Assembly (NCBI RefSeq): GCF_004348455.1
Contig: NZ_SMKA01000005.1
Span: forward strand, 1 to 64,000
DNA length: 64,000 nt
Direction of reading: 5' to 3'
Origin: Kribbella albertanoniae
GTDB taxonomy: Bacteria; Actinomycetota; Actinomycetes; Propionibacteriales; Kribbellaceae
The translations under genes were made by a program, and so were the position numbers. Under the pieces are notes generated by a model, which did no database searches, was not told the origin of the DNA, and saw nothing but the letters and a program-made list of their open reading frames with translations. Positions 23,921 through 32,672 of this stretch are shown here, piece after piece (the first letter of the stretch is position 1; each line of letters begins with the position of its first letter).

Positions 23921-23979
23921 AACGTCCGAAGATCCGGAGACCACGCCCGGAGACCACGCCCTCGGATCCTTCGGACGTT
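23921..23979. repeat. Palindromic repeat copy A, 59 bp, with an internal 13-bp duplication
   Basis: AACGTCCGAA and TTCGGACGTT form the ends. The inside matches the 46-bp copy B at 54272-54317, except that CCGGAGACCACGC is present twice in tandem here. A few single-base differences exist (for example GATCC versus CATCC). This copy is intergenic, 44 bp after the aminotransferase stop, while copy B is inside a coding region. It behaves as a dispersed short palindromic element. Confidence 0.75.
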
Positions 23980-24057
23980 GCGGGTACGGCGTTCTGCTGC
24001 CGGCGTGGAGGTCGGCGGGTGTGCCGCGGTCACCTAGTGGGGGTGGGGACACCGCAT

Positions 24058-24095
24058 GGTGGGCTTGAACAGGTAATTCCCTGTTCAAGCCCACC
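24058..24095. terminator. Perfect 16-bp hairpin, likely terminator of the aminotransferase
   Basis: GGTGGGCTTGAACAGG pairs without mismatch with CCTGTTCAAGCCCACC around a six-base TAATTC loop, followed by GTTTCTTGTTC. It lies about 180 bp after the aminotransferase stop, with no gene between. The strength of the stem and the T-rich tail favour an intrinsic terminator. Confidence 0.7.
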
Positions 24096-24134
24096 GTTTC
24101 TTGTTCAAGGCCCCCGGTTGCCGGCTCGGCCGCG

Positions 24135-24191
24135 GGTGGGCTGGGGAGTGCTAACGGTCGATTTCGGGAGGTAGGACTCCCCAGCCCCACC
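24135..24191. repeat. Imperfect inverted repeat
   Basis: GGTGGGCTGGGGAGT (24135-24149) pairs with ACTCCCCAGCCCCACC (24176-24191) with one bulged base, across a 26-base loop. It follows the 24058 hairpin by 40 bp. A terminator or decayed mobile-element end are both possible; nothing in the loop helps decide. Confidence 0.45.
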
Positions 24192-24494
24192 AGACACCCG
24201 CAGACAGCACCCCAACCAGCCCGACCCGCCTCAAACCACCGCGGCGGGTCAGCAGGCAAGCCTCGTCGCTGTCGGCGGCAACCACAGCCCGTCAGCCCCA
24301 GGCCTCGTGCACCTCTGGTCGCCGACCTGGCTATCCCGCCCAGCCAGGCACCCCGCCCAGCCACACCTCTTCGGTAACGCCGGCCGCAGCGGCGAGCAAC
24401 CACCGCCGTACGAGACCGGCCGCATCCGAGCGCACCGCCACCACACCGCCGTACAAGAACCCACACATCCAGCAACAGAGCCGGATATCCCTCC

Positions 24495-24540
24495 AGTTGG
24501 GGGGTTGCCCATCGAGATTTTCAGGGGCAACCCCCCAACT
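24495..24540. terminator. Perfect 16-bp hairpin after the TetR gene (minus strand)
   Basis: AGTTGGGGGGTTGCCC pairs exactly with GGGCAACCCCCCAACT around a 14-base loop. It lies 41 bp beyond the stop of the minus-strand TetR gene at 24581, the position expected for its terminator. It is symmetrical and could stop readthrough from both sides. Confidence 0.65.
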
Positions 24541-24580
24541 CGACAGGCAACCCCGCCTGCGGCGGCGACACGCGGGCGGG

Positions 24581-25132
24581 CTACGCAAGGAATGTGCGTG
24601 CGAGCGCCTGGGGGTCGAGTTGGCGCGGGTCCCGGCCGCTCATGATGGCGAAGAAGGTGGGCCCGATCAGGCGGGCGGTGGCGAACTCGAGGGCCTGGGG
24701 TGTGTCGCAGGCCGGTACTGCGCGCGCGATGACCACCCGGGCGCTGTCGCCTAGAACATCCTTGTCTGCAAGGAGTTTCGCCACATCGGGGTCGTGCTGG
24801 GCTTCGCCGATCAGGGCTCGGTAGGCGGAGCCGGCGTGGGAGTGGGCGAGGAAGTTGATGAGCGCCTGGAGGTAGGTAGTCAGGTCGTCGAGTGGGTCGC
24901 CGGTGGGGGTGATGGCTAGTTCGTCCTCGGCGTCAGTGGCGCTGGCTTCGAGGAGGATCTCGGCCTTGGTCGACCACCAGCGGTACACGGTCTGGCGGGA
25001 GACGCTGGCTCGCTCGGCGATGCCCTTCATGGTGACGGCCGCATAGCCGACCTCGACGAGGAGATCGTCCACTGCGTGGAGCACGGCTTCGCGGGCGCGT
25101 TCGCTGCGGGGGCGGCCGACTTTGCTCTCCAT
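24581..25132 (-). CDS. TetR-family regulator, divergent from the epimerase gene
   Basis: A 183-residue protein from MESKVGRPRSERAREAV. The TetR helix-turn-helix is clear (VTMKGIAERASVSRQTVYRW), followed by a TetR C-terminal domain with YLQALINFLAHSHAGSAYRA. An in-frame GTG at 25153 would add seven residues; ATG 25132 matches the usual family start better. It is divergent from the SDR epimerase gene with an 82-bp gap, so it probably controls that gene. Confidence 0.86.
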   Translation of the reverse strand: MESKVGRPRSERAREAVLHAVDDLLVEVGYAAVTMKGIAERASVSRQTVYRWWSTKAEILLEASATDAEDELAITPTGDPLDDLTTYLQALINFLAHSHAGSAYRALIGEAQHDPDVAKLLADKDVLGDSARVVIARAVPACDTPQALEFATARLIGPTFFAIMSGRDPRQLDPQALARTFLA

Positions 25133-25159
25133 GGCAGCACTATAGCTGGACACGGTGAC

Positions 25160-25194
25160 TCGATATTGCTAGATTAATGGACATCGTGTATCGA
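25160..25194. promoter_or_regulatory. Inverted half-sites between TetR and epimerase genes
   Basis: TCGATA (25160-25165) and TATCGA (25189-25194) are exact inverted copies 23 bases apart, in an AT-rich gap between the divergent starts. This could be a TetR operator pair or two half-sites. The arms are only six bases long, so the claim is weak. Confidence 0.3.
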
Positions 25195-25214
25195 AATGGA
25201 TCTGGAGAAGGATC

Positions 25215-26117
25215 ATGCGTGTCTTTGTCACTGGAGCCTCGGGCTGGATCGGCTCCGCCACCGTTGACGAACTGCTGAGCAGCGGGCATGAGGTGGTTGG
25301 GCTGGTCCGTTCGGACAGCTCGGCCGCGGTGTTGACCGCGAAGGGCGCGCTGGCGCACCGCGGTGATCTCGACGATCTTGAGTCGTTGCGGAAGGGCGCT
25401 GCGGATTCGGATGCCGTGGTTCACCTGGCCAACAAGCACGACTGGGGCAATCCGACCGAGTCCGACCGAGCCGAGCGGGCCGCTGCCGAGACCATGCTCG
25501 ACGTCCTCACCGGCTCCGGCCGCGCGTTCGTGATTGCCAATGCCCTGTCCGGAATCGTCGAGGGCCGCCCGGTGGTCGAGACCGATCCGTCGCCGGCCGT
25601 TGGCTCCGAATCCGACCGGGGTGGTAGCGAGAACCTTGCGCTGGATGCCGCCGTCCGAGGGGTGCGGTCTGCTGTGGTTCGCTTTGCACCCTCGGTGCAT
25701 GGGCGTGGGGACTGGGGTTTCGTCACCTGGCTGGCCGAGGCTGCTCGCAAGCACGGTGTCTCCGGTTACATCGGCGACGGCTCGGCCAGCTGGTCGGCGG
25801 TCCATCGCACCGACGCTGCCCGCCTCATCCGCCTCGCTGTCGAGCAGGCCCCAGCCGGCTCCCGCCTGCACGCCGTCGCCGAGGAAAGCCTTAGCACCAA
25901 GGCGATCGCGGAAGCACTCGGTACGGCGCTCGCCGTACCAGTCACGTCGATCGCCCCAGCCGACGCCGCCGACCACTTCGGCATCGTCGCCCATTTCTTC
26001 GCCACCACGATGACCGCGAAGTCCACGATCACCCGCGACCTTCTCGGCTGGAAGCCCACCAGCCCCGGCTTGATCGAGGACATCACCTCCGGCGCCTACA
26101 CCACCGTCGTCGCCTGA
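25215..26117 (+). CDS. NAD(P)-dependent SDR-family epimerase/reductase
   Basis: A 300-residue extended short-chain dehydrogenase with the nucleotide motif MRVFVTGASGWIGSATVDEL (1-20), the acidic/adenine region HRGDLDDLESL and AVVHLAN near 70. The usual YxxxK pair is not evident; the region reads SENLALDAAVRGV, so it belongs to the atypical group. Typical paralogues reduce or isomerise small ketones and sugars, but no substrate can be named. The start has AGAAGGA about 6 bases upstream. It is probably repressed by the divergent TetR protein. Confidence 0.82.
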   Translation: MRVFVTGASGWIGSATVDELLSSGHEVVGLVRSDSSAAVLTAKGALAHRGDLDDLESLRKGAADSDAVVHLANKHDWGNPTESDRAERAAAETMLDVLTGSGRAFVIANALSGIVEGRPVVETDPSPAVGSESDRGGSENLALDAAVRGVRSAVVRFAPSVHGRGDWGFVTWLAEAARKHGVSGYIGDGSASWSAVHRTDAARLIRLAVEQAPAGSRLHAVAEESLSTKAIAEALGTALAVPVTSIAPADAADHFGIVAHFFATTMTAKSTITRDLLGWKPTSPGLIEDITSGAYTTVVA

Positions 26118-26301
26118 CCAGCCACCGAACCTCCAGCACTGATCAACTCCCGCAGCGCGCGTATCAGTACGCTCAACCGCAGGTCGGCAACCGCTACCCG
26201 AGCCGGTTAGTCAGTGTGGCAGGTCCGGTCCGGGGCTGAGACAAGTGCCGGTCAGTGGCGCGGGCGGCTTGGTGGCGGGGTGATCGCGCTCTCATGAGGC
26301 A

Positions 26302-26330
26302 TTGACATCGTTGTAGCGGGTGGGGATGGT
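26302..26330 (+). promoter_or_regulatory. Possible promoter of the thaumatin-like gene
   Basis: A consensus -35 box TTGACA stands at 26302-26307. The -10 position 17 bases on reads GATGGT, a weak match to TATAAT. It precedes the ATG at 26375 by about 45 bp. The rest of the gap from 26118 shows no gene. Confidence 0.3.
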
Positions 26331-26374
26331 GGTGGGGCAGTCGTCCGCGTCCGCCCCGATCTTGCGGAGTCGAT

Positions 26375-27103
26375 ATGCCGAAGCTTCTTGCTGTGTTGAT
26401 GTCGCTTGCATTGTTGCTGGGGATTCCGGCGCCGGTGAGTGCGGCGACCGTTCATACGGTGACGTTTGTTAACCAGTCGGGGCAGACCTTGTGGGTGGGG
26501 GCGACTGTCAACGCGGACAGCTCGGTGAATTTGAGTGGGCTGCCGACGTTGGCGAGTGGGCAGTCGGCGACTGTGACGATTCCGGAGGGGGCTTGGCCTT
26601 ATCACTGGCGCGGGAAGTTTTTCGGGCGTCAGGGGTGTGCCGGGCAGTCCGGGTCTACGTTCAAGTGTGCGGTGGGGGACTGCGGGCCGTGGGCTGATCG
26701 GTGCAGTACTGGGGAGCAGCCGACGAGTTTGGCGGAGTTCAATTTCGATCAGAACGACGGGCTCGCGCCTTGGTACAACGTCAGTTACGTGAACGCGTTC
26801 TCGGTGCCGATCACGATCCGCGCCAACGACGCCCAGGGCTCACCACCGGAGTGCGAGACGATGGGCTGCCCCGAGAACCTGTTGCCCTACTGCCCGCAGG
26901 TCAACAAACGCGTCGGCACGAACGGCGTCACGCCGTACTGTCTCAATCTCGATCGCGACCACCGCACGCCGTACAGTGACGCACTCAGTTCGCGGTGTCC
27001 CAAGGCTTACGCGTGGTCGAAGCAGGATGCCGAGCAGGGCAACCAGACCGTCCGCCAGTGCCGCAACTGCAGCGGATTCACGGTCACCTTCCACGCGGTT
27101 TAG
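26375..27103 (+). CDS. Secreted thaumatin-like family protein
   Basis: A 242-residue protein with a Sec signal peptide (LLAVLMSLALLLGIPAPVSA, cleavage near residue 24). The mature part follows the thaumatin pattern: TVTFVNQSGQTLWVG at the start, PEGAWPYHWRGKFFGRQGC, CAVGDCGPWADRC, then PTSLAEFNFDQNDG and the WYNVSYVNAFSVPITI strand with the family's acidic cleft residues. There are 12 or more Cys in the mature chain, in line with multiple disulfides. Thaumatin-like proteins bind or cleave beta-glucans in plants and fungi. Bacterial copies are rarer and mostly actinobacterial. It is convergent with the FAD oxidase, and the two stop codons overlap. Confidence 0.82.
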   Translation: MPKLLAVLMSLALLLGIPAPVSAATVHTVTFVNQSGQTLWVGATVNADSSVNLSGLPTLASGQSATVTIPEGAWPYHWRGKFFGRQGCAGQSGSTFKCAVGDCGPWADRCSTGEQPTSLAEFNFDQNDGLAPWYNVSYVNAFSVPITIRANDAQGSPPECETMGCPENLLPYCPQVNKRVGTNGVTPYCLNLDRDHRTPYSDALSSRCPKAYAWSKQDAEQGNQTVRQCRNCSGFTVTFHAV

Positions 27104-28470
27104 AAGTCGAAGCCGAGGCCCAGCCGGTCGAGCGTGCGGAGCCAGAGGTTGCGGCGACCGGCGTTGGCGTCGGCCTGTGACATGGAATGCCGGGTCAAGT
27201 GGATGCCGGCGGAGCGGATGGGTTCGGGTGGGAACGGGACCGGCCGCGTGCGGACCATCCGGAGAGCGGTGCGTTCGGTGGATTCGCGGTACAGGTGGTC
27301 GAGCATGACGTCGGCGCCGAAGCGGGTCGCAGCAACGCCGAGGCCGGTGTAGCCGAGGGCGTAGGCGGTGCGCCCCTCGTGCGCAGTGCCAAAGAAGGCG
27401 CAGAAGCGAGTGCTGGTGTCGATGACGCCGCCCCAGCGGTGCGTGAAGCGCAGACCCTCGAGCTGGGGGAAGGTGCTGAAGAAGTGCTCGGCGAGCATGC
27501 TGTGTACGGCGGTTTGTTGCTCGTACGCCGGATTGATCCGACTGCCGAAGTGGTACAGCGGGGTGTAACCGCCCCAGATGATCCGGTTGTCGCGGGTCAG
27601 CCGGTAGTAATGGAAGAGGTTGGACGCGTCACCGACGCCCTGCCGGTTCTGCCAGCCAATGCTGGCAAGCTGAGCCGGGGACAGCGGTTCACTCGCGAGC
27701 ACCAGGTCATACACCGGGACGGTGAAGAGCCGCAGCCGACGCAGCAGAGACGGAAAAGCGTTAGTAGCAAGGGCAATCCGCGCGGCACGCACCGAACCAC
27801 TGGTCGTAGTCAACCGACCGTCGTGGAGCGCCGTCACACGGGTGTACTCGTAGATGCGCACTCCGAGATCCAGACACGCCTGCCGCAACCCCCACGCCAA
27901 CCGCGCAGGCTCGACCAGCGCTGTGGAGTGCGGATCGGACAGCGCACCGAGATACGTGGGTGAGTTGAGCTCCGCCCGTACGGCGTCCTGGTCCAGCAGC
28001 ACGACCTCGTCGCGGCGAGCCGCCTCCTCGGCCAGCTCCTCCAGGTGATGAGGTGCGGTGGCGACTGTGAGCTCGCCGGTACGGCGCCAGTCGCAGTCGA
28101 TCCCGAGACGCACGATCGTGGTGCCGATCGCATCGAGGTTCTCCGTGCCGAGGCGCTCGATGGTGGCGAGCTCTTCGGGCCAGCGGGCGAGGCCGTTGGC
28201 GTATCCGTGCGTGAGGCTGGCGTCGCAGAACCCGCCGTTGCGGCCGCTCGCGGCGGAGCCGCAGGTGTTGGCTTCGAGGAGTACGACGTCGAGTCGCGGG
28301 AAGCGTTCCTTGGCGCGGAGCGCGGTCCACAGGCCGGTGTACCCGCCGCCGACGATCGCGAGGTCGGCCGCGATCGGGCCGGTGAGCGGAGGCGCCGACT
28401 CGGGTGCCGTCGGGTCGTCGAGCCAGAAGACCTCGGGAGCCGCATCCGCCAACGCCGCCGCCACATTCAC
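27100..28470 (-). CDS. FAD-dependent amine oxidoreductase (DAO family)
   Basis: A 456-residue flavoprotein with the dinucleotide motif LAIVGGGYTGLWTALRAKE (GxGxxG at 41-46), the family loop SAASGRNGGFCDAS, and the late FAD motif GYTGLGVAATRFGADVMLDHL. This pattern matches gamma-glutamylputrescine oxidase/PuuB-like enzymes. GTG 28470 has GGGGAG seven bases upstream. It lies 53 bp after the potC-like permease in the same direction, so it is likely the last gene of the transporter operon and oxidises the imported amine. A paralogue with the same motifs lies at 33140. Confidence 0.86.
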   Translation of the reverse strand: MNVAAALADAAPEVFWLDDPTAPESAPPLTGPIAADLAIVGGGYTGLWTALRAKERFPRLDVVLLEANTCGSAASGRNGGFCDASLTHGYANGLARWPEELATIERLGTENLDAIGTTIVRLGIDCDWRRTGELTVATAPHHLEELAEEAARRDEVVLLDQDAVRAELNSPTYLGALSDPHSTALVEPARLAWGLRQACLDLGVRIYEYTRVTALHDGRLTTTSGSVRAARIALATNAFPSLLRRLRLFTVPVYDLVLASEPLSPAQLASIGWQNRQGVGDASNLFHYYRLTRDNRIIWGGYTPLYHFGSRINPAYEQQTAVHSMLAEHFFSTFPQLEGLRFTHRWGGVIDTSTRFCAFFGTAHEGRTAYALGYTGLGVAATRFGADVMLDHLYRESTERTALRMVRTRPVPFPPEPIRSAGIHLTRHSMSQADANAGRRNLWLRTLDRLGLGFDF

Positions 28471-28523
28471 CACTCGACTCCCCTGGTGTGAGCCGGGAGG
28501 AGCGCGTCGCCGATGCTCATCCC

Positions 28524-29327
28524 TCAACTCCTCGCTCGACGTCGGCGGGTGACCTCGCCGGCCAGGACGAAGATCAACGCGAGCAGGAACATCGCCGTAC
28601 CGATGACGTTGATCTGTGGCGGGATGTCGCGCTGCGCCGAACCCCAGACGTACATCGGGAACGTCACCGTGGTGCCGGCGTTCAGGTTGGTGATGATGAA
28701 GTCGTCGAACGACAGCGAGAAGCTCAGCAGCGCGGCCGCCATGATGCCGGGGAAGACGAGCGGGAAGGTGACGCGCCAGAACGTCTGCCACTCGTTCGCG
28801 TAGAGGTCCATCGCCGCCTGTTCCAGCCGCGAATCCATCCCGGCCAGCCGTGCCTTCACGGTCACCACCACGAACGACAGGCAGAACATCACGTGCGCGA
28901 TCAGGATCGTCCAGAACCCGAGCCGCCCGCCGAACCCGCTCGACACGAACAGCGCCAGCAACGACGAGCCGAGCACGATCTCCGGCGACGCCATCGGCAG
29001 GAAGATGAACAGGTTCGTCGCCGACCGCCCGCGGAACCGGTGCCGCACCATCGCGAACGCCATCAGCGTCCCCAGCGCGGTCGCGACCACGGTCGCCAGC
29101 AAGCCGATCCGCAGACTCGTCGACACGGCGTCACACAGCCCGTACGGCTGGCACGGATTCGCCCAGTTGTCCCAGGTGAAGCCGTCGAACGTGTACGACA
29201 ACCGCCCCTTCGGCTGGTTGAACGACATCAGGATCACAACGACGATCGGCGCGAACAGGTACAGCAGCACGATGAGACCCAGCACCATGATCAGGTGCTG
29301 CCCGATGAACCGTCCGACGCGCGTCAT
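28524..29327 (-). CDS. Polyamine-type ABC transporter permease (PotC-like)
   Basis: A 267-residue permease with six hydrophobic helices and the EAA loop QAAMDLYANEWQTFWRVTFP. The layout is that of PotC/YdcV. It starts inside the stop of the PotB-like gene (ATGA overlap). Together with PotB, PotA and the binding protein it makes a complete spermidine/putrescine-type importer. Confidence 0.9.
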   Translation of the reverse strand: MTRVGRFIGQHLIMVLGLIVLLYLFAPIVVVILMSFNQPKGRLSYTFDGFTWDNWANPCQPYGLCDAVSTSLRIGLLATVVATALGTLMAFAMVRHRFRGRSATNLFIFLPMASPEIVLGSSLLALFVSSGFGGRLGFWTILIAHVMFCLSFVVVTVKARLAGMDSRLEQAAMDLYANEWQTFWRVTFPLVFPGIMAAALLSFSLSFDDFIITNLNAGTTVTFPMYVWGSAQRDIPPQINVIGTAMFLLALIFVLAGEVTRRRRARS

Positions 29328-30226
29328 ACCAGATCATCCGTTCCGGCTCGGCGGACGTAGATCAGGACCAGTACGACGATCGCCGCCATCAGCGTCACCG
29401 ACAATGCGGCCGCGGTCGGGTAGGCACCGGCTGAGAACAGTCGCTGGATGTCGTTGCCGATCATCCGCTGCTTCGGCGTACCGAGAAGCTGTGCGTTGAT
29501 GTAGTCACCGGCGGCCGGGATGAACGTGAGCAGCGTGCCCGCGACCACACCCGGCATCGACAGCGGCAGGGTGACCACTCGGAACGTCGTCAGCGGGCCC
29601 GCGAACAAGTCGCCACCGGCCTCGATCAGGCGGCGGTCGATCTTCTCCAGGCTCGCGTACAGCGGCAGCACCATGAACGGCAGGAAGTTGTACGTCAGAC
29701 CGGTCACGACCGCGGCCGTTGTCGCCAGCAACCGTCCGTCCGGGCCGAGGATGTGCAGCCACTTCAACGCGTCCACGACGAAACCGTTGTCGCTGAGCAG
29801 CAACTTCCACGAGAGCGTGCGGATCAGGAAGCTGGTGAAGAACGGCGCGATCACCAGCGCCAGCATCAGGTTCTTCCAACGGCCGGCCTTCATCGCGATC
29901 GCGTATGCGAGCGGATAACCGAGCAGCAGACAGAAAGCCGTGGTCAGCAAGGCATACCAGAGCGATCGCCCGAACGGACGCGCGTAGTCGGCCATCGTGT
30001 CGGCGAAGTTGCCGAAGCTCCAGGTCATCGAGAACCCGTCCTCGATCGACCCGTTCGGATCGTACAAACTTGCTGCCAGCAACGACACCAGCGGGACCAC
30101 GAAGAACAGGAGCAGCCAGAGACCGCCGGGCAGCAACAGCAGGTACGCCGTCAATCGCCGCCCGGACCGTGGCGGCGGTGGAGCCGGGGTCTGGCTGGCG
30201 GCGCTCAGCTGGCCGACGGCGCTCAT
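29324..30226 (-). CDS. Polyamine-type ABC transporter permease (PotB-like)
   Basis: A 300-residue permease. A Pro-rich cytoplasmic start (QTPAPPPPRSGRR) is followed by six helices, beginning LTAYLLLLPGGLWLLLFFVV. The docking loop is LIEAGGDLFAGPLTTFRVVT. ATG 30226 overlaps the ATPase stop by four bases; the longer open frame is ATPase shadow. It pairs with the PotC-like permease. Confidence 0.9.
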   Translation of the reverse strand: MSAVGQLSAASQTPAPPPPRSGRRLTAYLLLLPGGLWLLLFFVVPLVSLLAASLYDPNGSIEDGFSMTWSFGNFADTMADYARPFGRSLWYALLTTAFCLLLGYPLAYAIAMKAGRWKNLMLALVIAPFFTSFLIRTLSWKLLLSDNGFVVDALKWLHILGPDGRLLATTAAVVTGLTYNFLPFMVLPLYASLEKIDRRLIEAGGDLFAGPLTTFRVVTLPLSMPGVVAGTLLTFIPAAGDYINAQLLGTPKQRMIGNDIQRLFSAGAYPTAAALSVTLMAAIVVLVLIYVRRAGTDDLV

Positions 30227-31338
30227 TCCACGTCCTCGACCCCGGCCAGCGCGTCCTGCGCCGCGTCGAGCAGGAAGCTGTGCGCCGGCCGCCAATGCAG
30301 GTCGACCGCGTCGCCGGCCCGGAAGGTATCCCGGGCACCGGTGTTCTGCTCGAAGACCGTCAGCTCCTGACCCCACGGCAGCTTCGCCAGGTACTGCGTG
30401 CTGACGCCGACGTAACTGACGTCCGTGACGACGGCGCCGAGGAGCTGGTTCACCCCGTCACCCTCCTCGGTGCCGGCTGGGGCGAGGAACACCTTCTCCG
30501 GCCGGATCCCCAACCAGACCTCGCCTTCGGTAACCCGGCAGCGGGCCTTCGGAACAAGCACCTTGCGGCCTTGGACATCCACGATCAGGTTCTCGTCGGC
30601 CTGGCCGATGATCGCGCCGCGAATCAGGTTCGACTGCCCGAGGAAGTTCGCCACGAACGTGGTGGCCGGCAGGTCGTACAGCTCGGCCGGACTACCCAGC
30701 TGCTCGATCAGGCCGCCGTTCATCACCGCGATCGTGTCGGCCATCGTCATGGCCTCTTCCTGATCGTGGGTGACGTGCACGAAGGTGATACCGACCTCGG
30801 TCTGGATCCGCTTCAGCTCGAGCTGCATCTGGCGGCGGAGCTTCAGGTCGAGGGCACCGAGCGGCTCGTCGAGCAGCAGGACCTGCGGGCGGTTGATCAG
30901 CGCGCGGGCCAGGGCAACTCGTTGCTGCTGGCCACCAGATAGTTGCCCAGGGCGACGTTTGCCGTAGTCGTTCAGCTCGACCAGGTCGAGCATCTCCTCG
31001 ACCTTCGGCTTGTAGTCCTTGACCTTGCGGCGTTTGAGGCCGAAGGCAACGTTCTCGAAGATGTCGAGATGCGGGAACAGCGCGTAGTTCTGGAAGACGG
31101 TGTTCACCGGCCGCTTGTACGGGCGCAGGCCGGTGATCTCGTCGTCGCCGAGCCGGATGGTGCCGGTGGTCGGCTCCTCCAGGCCGGCGATCATTCTCAG
31201 GGTCGTCGTCTTGCCGCAGCCTGACGGACCGAGTAGCGCGAAGAAGCTGCCTGCAGGGACGGTCAGGTCGAGATTGTCGACGGCTCGATGACCCGCAAAC
31301 TGCTTGCTGATGCCTTCTAGAACAAGATCACTGGTCAT
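30223..31338 (-). CDS. Polyamine-type ABC transporter ATPase (PotA-like)
   Basis: A 371-residue ATPase with all motifs intact: Walker A GPSGCGKTT (37-45), Q-loop VFQNYALFPH, signature LSGGQQQRVALARAL (near 133), Walker B and Glu LLLDEPLGALD, switch His in HVTHDQEEAM, then a TOBE domain from about 280 on. It energises the PotBC channel. It stands 3 bp after the binding-protein stop and overlaps PotB by four bases. Confidence 0.93.
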   Translation of the reverse strand: MTSDLVLEGISKQFAGHRAVDNLDLTVPAGSFFALLGPSGCGKTTTLRMIAGLEEPTTGTIRLGDDEITGLRPYKRPVNTVFQNYALFPHLDIFENVAFGLKRRKVKDYKPKVEEMLDLVELNDYGKRRPGQLSGGQQQRVALARALINRPQVLLLDEPLGALDLKLRRQMQLELKRIQTEVGITFVHVTHDQEEAMTMADTIAVMNGGLIEQLGSPAELYDLPATTFVANFLGQSNLIRGAIIGQADENLIVDVQGRKVLVPKARCRVTEGEVWLGIRPEKVFLAPAGTEEGDGVNQLLGAVVTDVSYVGVSTQYLAKLPWGQELTVFEQNTGARDTFRAGDAVDLHWRPAHSFLLDAAQDALAGVEDVE

Positions 31339-31341
31339 CTA

Positions 31342-32526
31342 TCAGCCCCCGATCGCGAGGTTGAAGTCGGTTTCGTAGAGCTTCGCCTTGGCCGTGTCGA
31401 GCGGCATGAACGACGAGGTCTTCGAAAGCATGGCCTGGTCGGGGAAGACCAGCGGGTTGTCGACCAGCTCGGGGTCGATCTTCTCCATCGCCTGCCGGGC
31501 GCCTTCGACCGGACAGATGTAGTTCACCCAGGCGGCCAGCTCGGCGGCGACCTCGGGGTCGTAGTAGTAGTTCATCAGCGCTTCGGCGTTCGCCTTGTGG
31601 GTCGCCTTGTTCGGCACCAGCATGTTGTCGGACCAGAGGTTGAGACCCTCTTCCGGTACGACGAACTTGATGTCGGCGTTGTCCGCCTGGAGCGCAAGGA
31701 CGTCACCGGACCACGCCATACAGGCTGCGATGTTGCCGTCGTTCAGGTCCTGCACGTAGTCGTTCCCGGTGAAGCGGCGGATCTGGCCGGAGCCGACGGA
31801 GCTCTCCAGCTTCTCCAGCGCCTTGCTCCACTCGGCGTCGTTGAACTTGCCGGGATCGGCACCCACCAGGCGCAACATGATCGCCATCGTGTCCGGCATC
31901 TCCGACAGGAGTGTGACCCTGCCCTTGAGTTCGGACTTGCCGACCAGGTCGGCCCAGCTGCCGATCTCGCCGGTCACCTTGGCGTTGTAGGCGATCCCGG
32001 TCAGACCGCTCTGCCACGGCACGCTGTAGTCGCGGTTCGGATCCCAGGTCGGCGACTTGAGCTGCTCGAGCAGGTACTTGTCGACGTTCGGCACCGCTGC
32101 GTGGTCGAGCTTCTGGAGCCAGCCGAGGCTGACCATCCGGGCGGCCATCCAGTCGGTCAGCACGAAGATGTCGCGACCGCTGGGCTGACAGGTACCGAGC
32201 TGGTCGCGAACCTTCGCGTAGAACTCGGAGTTGTCGTTGACGTCGGCGGTGTAGGTGACCCGGATCCCGCTCTGCTTCTGGAACGCGTCCAGGGTCGGCA
32301 ATGCGGTCTTGCCGTTGACCTTCTCCTCGGACTCGTCCATGTAGCTCGGCCAGTTCGAGAAGTTCAGCAGCTTCTGGGTGCCGGACTGGTCGGTGCTGAT
32401 GCACTTGTCCGCACTCTGCCGGGCCGGCGGGATGCCGCAGGCTGCCAGCGCGCCTGCCCCCAGCCCTAACCCGAGGCCGCGCAACACCGCCCGGCGGCCG
32501 AGAACCGGCGTACGACGAGGTCTCAC
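31342..32526 (-). CDS. Polyamine-type ABC substrate-binding lipoprotein (PotD-like)
   Basis: A 394-residue lipoprotein. A Tat-like signal (LGRRAVLRGLGLGLGAGALA) ends in an ALAAC lipobox, with Cys near residue 30. The mature protein is PotD-like, including LLNFSNWPSYMDES, DIFVLTDWMAARMV and CMAWSGDVLALQADN. GTG 32526 has a near-perfect AAGGAGGT four bases upstream. It is the first gene of the importer operon and divergent from the Lrp regulator. Confidence 0.9.
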   Translation of the reverse strand: MRPRRTPVLGRRAVLRGLGLGLGAGALAACGIPPARQSADKCISTDQSGTQKLLNFSNWPSYMDESEEKVNGKTALPTLDAFQKQSGIRVTYTADVNDNSEFYAKVRDQLGTCQPSGRDIFVLTDWMAARMVSLGWLQKLDHAAVPNVDKYLLEQLKSPTWDPNRDYSVPWQSGLTGIAYNAKVTGEIGSWADLVGKSELKGRVTLLSEMPDTMAIMLRLVGADPGKFNDAEWSKALEKLESSVGSGQIRRFTGNDYVQDLNDGNIAACMAWSGDVLALQADNADIKFVVPEEGLNLWSDNMLVPNKATHKANAEALMNYYYDPEVAAELAAWVNYICPVEGARQAMEKIDPELVDNPLVFPDQAMLSKTSSFMPLDTAKAKLYETDFNLAIGG

Positions 32527-32672
32527 GCGTACCTCCTTGCAGGGGCTGTCGCGGTGGATACTGTCAAACCATCGGGACAGAGACAAGGGATTCCGTAGCA
32601 AACTTGGATTTTCACAACGAATTCCGCTTCGGCGGCTTGCTTGTGGTCCGGTACCGCTGACAGGATCACCAG

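Larger units (their letters stand above)
23877..24580. other. 704-bp gene-free stretch with three hairpins and one repeat
   Basis: No reading frame here shows a recognisable protein, on either strand. The stretch holds a 59-bp palindromic repeat (23921-23979), a perfect 16-bp hairpin (24058-24095), an imperfect 15-bp inverted repeat (24135-24191) and a perfect 16-bp hairpin (24495-24540). The part at 24195-24480 shows nothing definite. It lies between convergent genes, so several of the hairpins probably end transcripts. Confidence 0.6.

Noticed and set aside
24195-24480. A possible gene in the gap before the TetR gene
   Set aside because: Frames on both strands are Pro/Arg/His-rich or Gly/Cys-rich without motifs or ribosome sites.
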